NCBI GenBank assembly: GCA_028697255.1
Contig: JAQVFM010000008.1
Location: 1 to 43,806 of the forward strand
Direction of reading: 5' to 3'
From: Oscillospiraceae bacterium
GTDB taxonomy: Bacteria > Bacillota > Clostridia > Oscillospirales > Acutalibacteraceae
DNA: 43,806 bases
Part shown: positions 1 to 7,578 of the stretch, piece by piece
How the letters are laid out: each line of letters begins with the position of its first letter
How positions within the stretch are numbered: the stretch's first letter is position 1
The notes under the pieces: model-generated
Told to the model about the DNA's origin: nothing
The model's database searches: none
The model's input: only the letters and a program-made list of their open reading frames with translations
Translations under genes and position numbers: made by a program

Positions 1-347
1 TCCTTCATTCTTGGGTCGCGCGTTAAGAACCCGGCCTTTTTAAGCAAAGGACGAAGCTCCTCTGAATTAAATTGAAGCAACGCACGAGAAATACCGTGGC
101 GAATAGCTCCGGCCTGTCCGGTGACACCGCCGCCGGTGACGCGGCATTCAATATCAAATTTGCCCAAAGTACCGGTTAGATTAAGAGGCTGACGGACAAT
201 CAATTTGAGAGTCTCCAGACCAAAATAATCGTCAATATCACGATCATTAATTTTTATCGAACCTGTTCCCGCATATAAGCGCACACGAGCAACTGATTCC
301 TTTCTTCTACCTGTGCCGTAAAAATAAGGTCTTTTGTTATAATCCAT
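1..347 (-). CDS. rpsI: 30S ribosomal protein S9 (C-terminal end cut by window edge)
   Basis: Ribosomal protein S9 sits in the head of the small subunit, and its C-terminal tail reaches the P-site tRNA. The minus-strand frame starts at ATG 347 and reads [20 protein letters not shown], the typical S9 N-terminus (YGTGRRK..S.ARV). It continues with the conserved [20 protein letters not shown] segment and is still open at base 1. About 115 of the usual ~130 residues are present, so the basic tail, normally ending SKR, lies outside. A strong AAAGGAGG lies about 10 bases upstream of the ATG. The gene follows rplM by 18 bases in the standard rplM-rpsI operon, transcribed from the promoter near 890-918. 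Confidence 0.97.
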   Translation of the reverse strand, partial: MDYNKRPYFYGTGRRKESVARVRLYAGTGSIKINDRDIDDYFGLETLKLIVRQPLNLTGTLGKFDIECRVTGGGVTGQAGAIRHGISRALLQFNSEELRPLLKKAGFLTRDPRMK

Positions 348-365
348 GTATGACAGCCTCCTTTC

Positions 366-794
366 TTAAAATTCAAGTGTTTCGGGCTTTTGTGCCGAAT
401 GTGAATGATTGGTATCTGCGTACACCCTTAGGCGTTTCATTGCGGTACGACCAATTTTGTTGTTGGGTAACATACCGTTAACAGCAAGCTGCATTGCCTT
501 TTCGGGACGCTGCTCCATCAAGGTGGAATACTCAACTTTCTTTAGTCCGCCTATCCACCCGGAATGCCGATACCAGATCTTTTGGTTGATTTTGTTTCCT
601 GTGAGAACCGCTTTTGCGCAGTTAATTATGATCACATGATCCCCACAATCAACATGGGGCGTATATATTGGTTTATGCTTGCCTCTAAGCAGAATGGCAG
701 CCTTGGCGGCCACACGCCCAAGCGGCTTGCCTGCGGCGTCAAGTATATACCACTTGCGCTCAACCTCGCCCGCTTTTGCCATATATGTGGACAT
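366..794 (-). CDS. rplM: 50S ribosomal protein L13
   Basis: L13 is an early-assembling large-subunit protein. The 142-residue product has the usual family length and shows the expected motifs: KWYILDAAGKPLGR near residue 14, AAILLRGKHKP, the DHVIIINC segment, and GMLPNNKIGRTAMKRLRVY towards the C-terminus. The start is ATG 794, with an AGGAGG-type site just upstream (visible as cctcct at about 803). It is the first gene of a two-gene operon with rpsI. A near-consensus promoter lies about 95 bases upstream, and the transcribed leader may hold an L13-type autoregulatory structure. Confidence 0.97.
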   Translation of the reverse strand: MSTYMAKAGEVERKWYILDAAGKPLGRVAAKAAILLRGKHKPIYTPHVDCGDHVIIINCAKAVLTGNKINQKIWYRHSGWIGGLKKVEYSTLMEQRPEKAMQLAVNGMLPNNKIGRTAMKRLRVYADTNHSHSAQKPETLEF

Positions 795-884
795 ATTGTT
801 TTACCTCCTGTATCTTGCTGCATAAGCCCGCGTCTAAACTCAATAATATTTGATTGACTTATGATTACCAGATTTTTAGCGCAG
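795..884 (-). promoter_or_regulatory. Candidate L13 leader of rplM-rpsI mRNA
   Basis: About 90 transcribed bases separate the rplM promoter from the start codon. Read on the minus strand they contain CATAAG and, further down, CTTATG, which can pair to enclose an A/U-rich loop just before a GC-rich segment and the Shine-Dalgarno. Bacillota rplM operons are known to carry an autoregulatory L13 leader. I can see a plausible stem and the right position, but cannot confirm the full consensus. Confidence 0.4.
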
Positions 885-889
885 GTATG

Positions 890-918
890 ATAATACCACA
901 CCCGCGTGCAGCTGTCAA
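890..918 (-). promoter_or_regulatory. Sigma-A-type promoter for rplM-rpsI
   Basis: On the minus strand a perfect -35 TTGACA (913-918) is followed after exactly 17 bases by TATTAT (890-895). It faces rplM with a leader of about 90 bases. Confidence 0.8.
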
Positions 919-1010
919 TAGGTAAAGGCCAAAATTTTAATTTACAGCGTTCATACTCGGCTTATCTCTTTAATTTGCGAAATATTGCGCGGTATCTTAC
1001 TCTAAAATGC

Positions 1011-1033
1011 ACTTTTTATTGATAATAAAAAGT
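1011..1033. repeat. Perfect AT-rich inverted repeat upstream of ttcA
   Basis: ACTTTTTATT and AATAAAAAGT are exact reverse complements separated by GAT. The dyad lies 49-71 bases before the ttcA start, in the divergent rplM/ttcA interval. It could be an operator or a weak hairpin; the tail after it is not a clean T-tract. A standard promoter for ttcA is not obvious here. Confidence 0.55.
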
Positions 1034-1081
1034 ATTTAAGATATATTATTAAAACAAACAAAATTCAAGGTTGGTGTTTAT

Positions 1082-1804
1082 ATGGGAGATGCTTTGGACA
1101 AGCTGCTGTCCCCTATGCGGGCGGCGGTGGAGCGATACCAAATGATAAAGCCCGGCGACAACATAGCGGTAGGGCTTTCGGGCGGAAAGGACAGTATCAT
1201 CTTGTTAGCACTGCTCAAACGCCTGCAGCGCTTTTATCCCTCGCCTTTCAAGCTTTTTGCAATCACGCTTGACCCGGGTTTTAACGGTAAAAATACTGAC
1301 TATACACAAATAACTCTATTATGTGAAAACTTAGATATACCACATATTATAAAGAGAACGCAGCTTAGCGAAATTATTTTCGACCTGCGGAAGGAAAGCA
1401 ACCCGTGCAGCCTGTGTTCGCGAATGCGGCGCGGCGTACTACACAAGGCGGCACAGGAGGCGGGCTGCAATGTGGTTGCTTTGGGACATCATTTGGACGA
1501 TGCCGCCCAAACACTGCTTATGAACATGTTTGCCTCAGGGACAATAAGCTGTTTTTCGCCCGTTTCTGTTTTGACAAGACGCGAGCTTAGACTTATTCGC
1601 CCCTTAATATACTTACGTCAAAGTTCTATTTCGTCAGCGGTAAAAAAATGCGGTCTGCCGGTGGTTAAATCAAAATGCCCTGTTGACGGCAAAACACACC
1701 GTAAGCAAATTGAGAATCTTATTTTAAGCTTGTCGCCGCAGTATGGAAATCTTTCCGAGCGTCTGGTTGGCGCAATGCAAAAAGGACACATCAGCGGTTG
1801 GTAA
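1082..1804 (+). CDS. ttcA: TtcA-family tRNA 2-thiocytidine synthetase-like PP-loop protein
   Basis: TtcA-family enzymes adenylate a cytidine in tRNA (position 32 in the studied cases) and insert sulfur using an iron-sulfur cluster. The 240-aa product has the PP-loop ATP-binding motif GLSGGKDS near residue 32, then CSLCSRMRRG (CxxC plus RRG) near residue 112, LGHHLDDAAQTLLMNM near residue 135, and a later cysteine in KSKCPVDGKTHR. These fit the cluster-binding cysteines and catalytic loop of the family. It is shorter than E. coli TtcA (about 310 aa), as is common for the Gram-positive branch, so the exact tRNA target is inferred. The Shine-Dalgarno is weak (AAGGTTGGTG). It is convergent with the ABC genes, with only six bases between the stops. 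Confidence 0.85.
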   Translation: MGDALDKLLSPMRAAVERYQMIKPGDNIAVGLSGGKDSIILLALLKRLQRFYPSPFKLFAITLDPGFNGKNTDYTQITLLCENLDIPHIIKRTQLSEIIFDLRKESNPCSLCSRMRRGVLHKAAQEAGCNVVALGHHLDDAAQTLLMNMFASGTISCFSPVSVLTRRELRLIRPLIYLRQSSISSAVKKCGLPVVKSKCPVDGKTHRKQIENLILSLSPQYGNLSERLVGAMQKGHISGW

Positions 1805-1810
1805 AAGTAT

Positions 1811-3604
1811 TTAATGTACAACGGCTTCCATTTCCGATGCTTGGGCAGTATAAAGGCGATAATACAACCCCTTTTTGTTCATAAGTTGAGTATGACTGCC
1901 CGATTCTAAAATGCCTTTGTCGCCTATATAAAATATCCTATTACAGTTTTTAATTGTCGAAAGACGGTGTGCAATAATAAATGATGTGCGCCCTTCAAGC
2001 AATACGCGAATGCCCTGTTGTAAAAGCCGCTCTGTTTTTGTGTCAATTGAGGATGTCGCCTCGTCAAGAATCAAAATGCGCGGGTTAGCAAGCATTGTAC
2101 GCGCAAAGGATATTAGCTGCTTTTGCCCGGCGGACAAGCGACTGCCCCTCTCATTAAGCTCGGTATGATAGCCTTTTTCCATTTCTATAATAAAATCATG
2201 GGCATGTACTGCTTTTGCCGCTGCAATAATCTCTTCTTCAGTGGCGTCAAGGCGTCCGTATCGTATGTTATCCATTACTGTACCACTAAAAATAAAGCTG
2301 TCCTGCATCATAATACCCATTTGAGAGCGCAGCGAGTGGAGTGTTACACGTGAGATGTCATATTTGCCGTCAAGCAAAATTTCACCACCGGTTAGATTAT
2401 AAAACCGGCTTAATAAGTTGACAACAGTGGTTTTGCCGGCACCGGTCGGACCGACAAGTGCAATGCTTTCACCCGCTTCAACGGTAAAGCTTATGTTCTC
2501 AAGAACCGGCACACCCGGTTCATAACCGAAAGACACCCCTCGAAACTCCACCTGCCCACTAACAGGCGGCAGCTCGATAGCCCCCGGCATATTGTCAACA
2601 GTAACAGGTTCATCCATAGTCTCAAAAATGCGCTCAAGATATGCAATATTATTAATGAACATATTATAAATATTTGCAAGGTTCAAAATCGGTTGCCAAA
2701 ACCTGCTTACATACTGCCCCATGGCAAGTATGACACCAAACGATACAATAGCGCCGCCCATCCAGTAAACTCCAGCGATATACATCACGGTAAAAACAAT
2801 TTGTGTCAACAGCTCTACGCTCACCCAAACAGAGTTGCTTATAATTATGGCTTTCATCCACGCTGCACGGCATGCGGCTGCAAGGCGCGCGAATATTCCT
2901 ATGTTTATTTGCTGCCGGACAAAAAGCTGGCTGACGTGCACACCGTCAATGCTTTCGGCAAGATAGGCATTATAATTGGAATTTTTATTTGATTGCTGTT
3001 GCCATGCCCGGCGCTGTTTAGGCTTTATTACTACAATAAACAATACGAATATAGGTAAGCCCGCGACAATTACCAACGAAAGAGTTGCGTTTGTACTAAA
3101 CATAAACACAACAATAAATATTATATTTATAACTTCCAAAATACTGTTTATAATGCCGTTAGACAGCATATCCGCAACCGAATTTACATAATTGATAACG
3201 CGTACAAGTATCTTTCCGGCCGGGCGGCTGTCATAATAGCTGAACGGCAGCTTTTGCAGGTGCGCAAACAAATCTTCGCGTATGTCATAAATAATATCCT
3301 GACTTACACGCGCCATAATGTGCGATCTTACGGTGGTAAACAATATGGAAATTGCCAAAATGCAAATATATAGAAGAGCAAGCAGAGCCAGCATAGAAAT
3401 ATCCTTATTAGGTACTGCGTCGTCAAGCGTCCATTGCATAATCTTCGGGCCAAAAAGCCCGGCAACACTCGCCATGCCGCTTAGCATCAGTGCGAAAAAC
3501 ATCTTTAAGCGGTGCCGGCGGATATATGTAAAAGAGCGTTTGAGATGCGCCATACTAAACGGTGATTCAAGCTTTTCATCAATGTCAAATTTATTGCGTG
3601 CCAC
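1811..3604 (-). CDS. ABC exporter half-transporter, catalytically competent subunit
   Basis: An ABC exporter subunit with an N-terminal six-helix membrane domain (about residues 20-310) and a C-terminal ATPase. Visible motifs are Walker A GPTGAGKTT, a slightly altered signature LSAGQ (normally LSGGQ), Walker B ILILDEATSS with the catalytic Glu, and the H-loop IIAHRLST. The start is placed at GTG 3604 because AAGGCGGTG lies seven bases upstream and the family N-terminus fits. The frame is open further up to ATG 3652. The GTG overlaps the end of the preceding gene by 14 bases, so translation is probably coupled and the two proteins pair. It resembles the intact subunit of BmrCD/LmrCD/TM287-288-type exporters. 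The substrate is unknown, probably drugs or lipids. Confidence 0.9.
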   Translation of the reverse strand: MARNKFDIDEKLESPFSMAHLKRSFTYIRRHRLKMFFALMLSGMASVAGLFGPKIMQWTLDDAVPNKDISMLALLALLYICILAISILFTTVRSHIMARVSQDIIYDIREDLFAHLQKLPFSYYDSRPAGKILVRVINYVNSVADMLSNGIINSILEVINIIFIVVFMFSTNATLSLVIVAGLPIFVLFIVVIKPKQRRAWQQQSNKNSNYNAYLAESIDGVHVSQLFVRQQINIGIFARLAAACRAAWMKAIIISNSVWVSVELLTQIVFTVMYIAGVYWMGGAIVSFGVILAMGQYVSRFWQPILNLANIYNMFINNIAYLERIFETMDEPVTVDNMPGAIELPPVSGQVEFRGVSFGYEPGVPVLENISFTVEAGESIALVGPTGAGKTTVVNLLSRFYNLTGGEILLDGKYDISRVTLHSLRSQMGIMMQDSFIFSGTVMDNIRYGRLDATEEEIIAAAKAVHAHDFIIEMEKGYHTELNERGSRLSAGQKQLISFARTMLANPRILILDEATSSIDTKTERLLQQGIRVLLEGRTSFIIAHRLSTIKNCNRIFYIGDKGILESGSHTQLMNKKGLYYRLYTAQASEMEAVVH

Positions 3605-5351
3605 AATTGAACACCGCCTTTTCATCAACCGATATATCATTTTGCAGCTCATAGGTCTGCCGGTAATATCCGTTACGCTTTAATAGCTGCTCATGTGTGC
3701 CGCGTTCGGTGATTATCCCCTGCTCGAGTACTATAATCTCATCTGCATTTTTAACTGATGAAATACGTTGAGCTATAATGATTTTGGTGCACTTAAACGG
3801 CAGATTGTCAATCTGATGCTGTATGAGCTTTTCGGTTTCCATATCCAATGCGGAAGTCGTGTCATCCAGCACCAATATTGCGGGTTGTACTGCCATTGCG
3901 CGCGCCAATGCAATGCGCTGCCTTTGCCCGCCGGAAAGTCCAACGCCGCGCTCGCCTATAATCGTTTCGTATCCTTCGGGCATTTTTTGTATAAATTCAT
4001 CAGCCGCCGCACGGCGTGCAAAATCGTGTACCTCTTGTTCGGTAAGTGCCTGGTTGCCAAAGGCGATATTGCCCTTAACCGAGTCCGAAAATAAAAACAC
4101 TTCCTGCGTAGCGGTGCCGATTGCGCTGCGAAGCTGCTGTAGCTTCCACAGCTTTACGTTACAGCCGTCTAACAAAATCTCCCCTCTATCGGCATCGTAT
4201 AACCGCGCCAGCAAATTTATAATCATGGTTTTGCCCGAGCCGGTAGGGCCAATAATTGCGAGAGTTTGCCCCGGTTCAACTTTAAAGCTGATATCCTTCA
4301 AAATCGGAACCTTGTTAAACGAAAAGCTCACATTTCGAAATTCAATATGTCCCTTTACCCGGTCATGCAAAACGGCGTCACTACGGTCAACTATAAGAGG
4401 GCGCGAATAATATATCTCAATAACCTTGTTTGCAGATGTAAAAAACCTCTGAATATCGTTGATCAGCACGCCTAAATTGCGCATCGGAGCAGCAAGCGCC
4501 CAAGTAAGCGAAGTGAAAATAGCCAGCTCACCGGCGGTTATGCTGCCCCTGATAATAAACAGACCCCCGACAAAAACAGTAATCAGTGTCATAAAATTAG
4601 CCAGCGCTTCGATAAACGGATAGAACTTTAGCCAAAGCCGGTTTATCCCGAGGTTCGCATCACGAAAATTGCGATTGCACTCTTTAAATTTCTCCCGTTC
4701 ATAGGCTTCACGAGCGAAGGCCTTTACCACTCGATTACCCGCTATGTTTTCCTGAGCGGCAGTGTTCATTTCGGACAGGCGCTCACGCATCAAAATAAAA
4801 TGCGGCCGCACTTTATTTGAATATTTTTGAGTAATAAATAAAAGCAGCGGCGTTACAGCGACAAGCGCCAACGTCAGCTGCCAATCAATCAATAAAAAGA
4901 ATATAAGTGTCGAAACAAACATCACAACGGCGTCTGTTATCTGATGTGAAATAAAGCATACAAAATGTCGGCAAAACTCCAAGTCACCGGTCATTCTTGT
5001 CATTAAATCCCCGGTGCGGTTGCGGCTGAAAAAGCTGCCTTCTTGATTTTGCAGCGTTTTAAACAAGCTACATCGCAGGTTGTACATCATATGCTGTGAT
5101 GAAGTCTCAAGCAGCATGTGCATTGAAAACCGCATACCCATCCGCAAAACCTGCACAATCATCATCGCCGCAAGAATGGGAACTAAAAATTCAGTATTCT
5201 TACCCACAATGACATTGTCAATCAACAGTGAGGTCATATACGGGTTTATAAGCAACATACAGCTTACAACCACCGAAATTGCAAGACCTGCAATTAGCAT
5301 AACCCGATGACGGCCATTGATGTTTTTCCAAATCCATCGTATTTGAAACAT
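3591..5351 (-). CDS. ABC exporter half-transporter, degenerate-site subunit
   Basis: First gene of the ABC pair. It has a six-helix membrane domain (about residues 15-305) and an ATPase domain with Walker A GPTGSGKTM and a canonical signature LSGGQRQRIALARA. Two catalytic positions are changed. Walker B reads LVLDDTTSALD, with Asp in place of Glu. The H-loop reads IIAQRISS, with Gln in place of His. This combination is the known hallmark of the degenerate nucleotide site in heterodimeric exporters. The start is ATG 5351, with GGTGATTCC before it; the frame runs on to 5396, but those codons enter the neighbouring repeat element. About 586 aa. It is co-transcribed with the downstream half-transporter, which supplies the LSAGQ motif facing this site. 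Confidence 0.9.
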   Translation of the reverse strand: MFQIRWIWKNINGRHRVMLIAGLAISVVVSCMLLINPYMTSLLIDNVIVGKNTEFLVPILAAMMIVQVLRMGMRFSMHMLLETSSQHMMYNLRCSLFKTLQNQEGSFFSRNRTGDLMTRMTGDLEFCRHFVCFISHQITDAVVMFVSTLIFFLLIDWQLTLALVAVTPLLLFITQKYSNKVRPHFILMRERLSEMNTAAQENIAGNRVVKAFAREAYEREKFKECNRNFRDANLGINRLWLKFYPFIEALANFMTLITVFVGGLFIIRGSITAGELAIFTSLTWALAAPMRNLGVLINDIQRFFTSANKVIEIYYSRPLIVDRSDAVLHDRVKGHIEFRNVSFSFNKVPILKDISFKVEPGQTLAIIGPTGSGKTMIINLLARLYDADRGEILLDGCNVKLWKLQQLRSAIGTATQEVFLFSDSVKGNIAFGNQALTEQEVHDFARRAAADEFIQKMPEGYETIIGERGVGLSGGQRQRIALARAMAVQPAILVLDDTTSALDMETEKLIQHQIDNLPFKCTKIIIAQRISSVKNADEIIVLEQGIITERGTHEQLLKRNGYYRQTYELQNDISVDEKAVFNCGTQ

Positions 5352-5374
5352 GGAATCACCATTCTTTACAGAAC

Positions 5375-5508
5375 AATAGTCGATTGTGAAATGCACGGGC
5401 GACCACAGGTTGCTGCTACAAGTTGTGGTTGTATTAAAAACTCGCTCAATATACTGTAGGGGCGAACTGCGTTCGCCCGCAAAGCAGTGAATTTCGCAAT
5501 CAGCTATT
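5375..5508. mobile_element. MITE-like palindromic repeat, copy A (134 bp)
   Basis: The element is bounded by imperfect terminal inverted repeats of about 18 bp. The left end is AATAGTCGATTGTGAAAT, and the right end, inverted, is AATAGCTGATTGCGAAAT (15 of 18 identical). Inside is the palindrome GGGCGAAC-TGC-GTTCGCCC (5460-5478). The whole sequence aligns with the region at 34481-34612, and its right half with 25111-25163. It carries no coding capacity and lies between the ABC operon start and its likely promoter. It therefore looks like a non-autonomous mobile or amplified intergenic repeat. Confidence 0.65.
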
Positions 5509-5544
5509 TACAGTACAAGAAAACTTTGACAACATCAAAAGTTT

Positions 5545-5562
5545 TAATGTTATAACATTATA
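5545..5562 (-). promoter_or_regulatory. Candidate -10 box with overlapping 16-bp palindrome before the ABC operon
   Basis: On the minus strand TATAAT (5557-5562) is immediately followed by, and overlaps, the perfect palindrome TAATGTTATAACATTA (5545-5560). This is where a repressor would cover the transcription start. The -35 hexamer is poor. It lies about 195 bases upstream of the first ABC gene, with repeat copy A in between. Confidence 0.4.
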
Positions 5563-5635
5563 CAAAACATTGAAAATAATACCAGTGTTAATATTAAAAA
5601 ACAGTAACAAACATTTCGTTTTATTTTGTATAATA

Positions 5636-6601
5636 TCACTTCAGCAACTTACAAACTTCATCGCAAAGCGCTTTTAGGTCATCGAGTGTCTTAATTTGCA
5701 CGGCTTTTGCTCTAAGAGCGGCAGCGCCGGGAAGACCGCGCATATAATAGGCGGCATGACGGCGTGACTCGAGCAGGGCTATGCGTTCCCCTTTTAAACG
5801 CACAGCCAGTGTCACCTGCCTTAACAGTACCTGCATGCGTTTTGACACAGGCGGATCAGGCAGCAGCGTTCCGTTAGTAAGGTATTCCTCAATTTGTGAA
5901 AAAATCCATGGTGCGCCAAGAGCCCCTCTGCCTACCATTATAAGATCACAGCCCGTCTGTTCATACAGGCGGGCTGCCTCTTTTGCTGAATTTATGTCCC
6001 CGTTCCCGATTACCGGAATTCGCAAAGACTCTTTAACCCTGCGGATTATATCCCAGTCGACGGGGGGAGCATACATCTGGTCCCGGGTGCGTCCATGCAC
6101 AGTCACTGCAGCAGCACCGCCCTCCTGACATGCCAACGCGACTTCCACAGCGTTAACGGTGTTACTGTCAAATCCTTTTCGTATTTTTGCCGTGACAGGA
6201 ACATTTACTGCACTTGAAACCGCGGACACGATGTCAAAGCATAACGAGGGGCTGCGCATCAATGCGCAGCCGCTGCTGTTGCCGGTAATTTTTGGCGCCG
6301 GACAACCCATATTGATATCAATAATTTCGGGCTTATACTGCATTGCAATAGTGGCGGCACGCGCCATTATTTCGGGATTGTCACCGAAAAGCTGGATTGC
6401 GGCGGGCCGCTCGGCGTCGTCAAGTGTAAGAAGCTCGGCACTTTTTTTGTCGCCATGGCACAATCCTTTGCTGCTTACCATCTCGCCGACAACATAAGCC
6501 GCGCCAAACTCGACACAAATCAGTCTCATTGCCCTGTCCGCTACACCGGCCATTGGAGCCAACGCTGCATGCCCGTTTATTTTTACTGTGCCAATTTGCA
6601 T
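5636..6601 (-). CDS. dusB: tRNA-dihydrouridine synthase B
   Basis: This FMN enzyme reduces uridine to dihydrouridine in tRNA D-loops. The 321-aa product begins MQIGTVKINGHAALAPMAG, the normal DusB N-terminus. It shows APMAGVADRAMR for FMN binding, the DINMGCPAPKI motif, the KIRKGF and VHGRTRDQMY segments, IPVIGNGDI, and GADLIMVGRGALGAPW-like sequence (here CDLIMVGRGALGAPW). ATG 6601 is chosen because GGAGGAAACCC precedes it directly; the frame is open to 6679, but that part lies in the upstream gene. It follows the unknown gene 6619-7326 by 17 bases, so the two are probably one transcript. A dihydrouridine synthase of this type is often linked to housekeeping clusters and says nothing specific about its partner. 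Confidence 0.95.
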   Translation of the reverse strand: MQIGTVKINGHAALAPMAGVADRAMRLICVEFGAAYVVGEMVSSKGLCHGDKKSAELLTLDDAERPAAIQLFGDNPEIMARAATIAMQYKPEIIDINMGCPAPKITGNSSGCALMRSPSLCFDIVSAVSSAVNVPVTAKIRKGFDSNTVNAVEVALACQEGGAAAVTVHGRTRDQMYAPPVDWDIIRRVKESLRIPVIGNGDINSAKEAARLYEQTGCDLIMVGRGALGAPWIFSQIEEYLTNGTLLPDPPVSKRMQVLLRQVTLAVRLKGERIALLESRRHAAYYMRGLPGAAALRAKAVQIKTLDDLKALCDEVCKLLK

Positions 6602-6618
6602 GGGTTTCCTCCGATTAA

Positions 6619-7326
6619 TTAATGACGCTGGCGGCAGCGTTTTTTTCTGAACAAGGCCGACACCACTGCATTGCCGCACCTTGCAGGAATGCGAATAAAC
6701 CGGTCGTACCAGTGTTGACGCACACGGTTTGCCGTATGGAAATACAGCTCAACCACACCCTGTAATTTAGAATCCTCAATAGAGGCAAAACCAAATTTTG
6801 CCGTTTCATCTAAGCAAAGCAAGTGCTGCAGCCTTTCAAAGCCCTCGTCCGGATTTTCCCTTGCCTGTAAAAATGCAGACGAAAGCTCTCGCAAGCTAAC
6901 ATCTTTGCGTAATATTGAATGCCATCTAACCGCATGACCGGGGCAAGCGACACGCCCTGTTGTCCTTGTCTTAAAAAATGAACGCGGCTGTGTACTGAAA
7001 GTATCCCGAAGCACACCGTCACAGTACAATTTTAATATAAATCCGTTTTTTAATCCCATAATGGCAACTGCGCGTGTTCTAAGCCTCGCTGTCAGACAGC
7101 GGGCAAGTCCGTGAAGAGCATGTATATCAAGTCTGTCGGCGCAATCATCAAAAATTGACCAGCCGTTCTTAACCCGGGCAAATGCCACCGTGCGTTCAGC
7201 GCTTTCACGCCCGCATGGCACGAACCCTTGAGCTTCCATATAAGCGGTGACGGTATAAATAATGCGCTCGCGTGCCGCTTCGACCCTATCGTCAAGCAGC
7301 AGCTGTATATTGGCGTATTCACGCAT
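6619..7326 (-). CDS. Uncharacterised protein upstream of dusB
   Basis: I do not recognise this family. The product is about 235 aa, soluble, with no signal peptide or membrane segment. It is rich in Arg, Cys and His. An N-terminal half contains a well-ordered NGWSIFDDCADRLDIHALHG segment followed by an Arg-rich stretch (ARCLTARLRTRAVAI) and KNGFILKLYCDGVLRDTF. The C-terminus is very basic (RKKRCRQRH). ATG 7326 is the preferred start; a TTG two codons earlier (7332) is possible. GGAAGG and AGGG lie upstream. It is the first gene before dusB, with a 17-base gap, and is divergent from nrdJ. The basic character and the tRNA-modification partner make nucleic-acid binding conceivable, but that is a guess. 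Confidence 0.75.
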   Translation of the reverse strand: MREYANIQLLLDDRVEAARERIIYTVTAYMEAQGFVPCGRESAERTVAFARVKNGWSIFDDCADRLDIHALHGLARCLTARLRTRAVAIMGLKNGFILKLYCDGVLRDTFSTQPRSFFKTRTTGRVACPGHAVRWHSILRKDVSLRELSSAFLQARENPDEGFERLQHLLCLDETAKFGFASIEDSKLQGVVELYFHTANRVRQHWYDRFIRIPARCGNAVVSALFRKKRCRQRH

Positions 7327-7463
7327 ATCCAAACCCTGCCTTCCAGTCTGTGCGTTTTTGTCATAATTTTTGCGCAGCCCATTGTAATAATATGATACCC
7401 CGCATTATAAAAAAAAGCAAGATTAATACTATTCTCCAATTACAAAAAAAATATATTTTCTAC

Positions 7464-7492
7464 TTGACATTAATATCCAATGCTAATACAAT
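7464..7492 (+). promoter_or_regulatory. Sigma-A-type promoter for nrdJ
   Basis: TTGACA (7464-7469), a 17-base spacer and TACAAT (7487-7492) form a near-consensus promoter about 85 bases upstream of the nrdJ start codon. Confidence 0.85.
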
Positions 7493-7534
7493 ATATAGTA
7501 CCTTTCAGAGTATCAAGACACCATTATATAGTTA
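7486..7534 (+). promoter_or_regulatory. Two NrdR-box-like sites at the nrdJ promoter
   Basis: The first site (about 7486-7501) has the core CAATATATAG (7489-7498) and overlaps the -10 box. The second (about 7519-7534) has the core CATTATATAG (7522-7531). NrdR boxes follow roughly acaCwAtATaTwGtgt and usually come in pairs about three helical turns apart. The first core matches 10 of 10 conserved positions, the second 9 of 10, with 33 bp between them. A further AT-rich run of TATAGTATATAGTAC follows. NrdR, an ATP/dATP-sensing repressor, would block RNA polymerase here. nrdR itself is not in the window. Confidence 0.65.
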
Positions 7535-7578
7535 TATATAGTATATAGTACTTCATAGTACAGGAAGGGGAAAACATA

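Noticed and set aside
3823-4410. A 195-codon open frame on the plus strand
   Set aside because: Antisense to the ATPase domain of the first ABC subunit and unlike any known protein.
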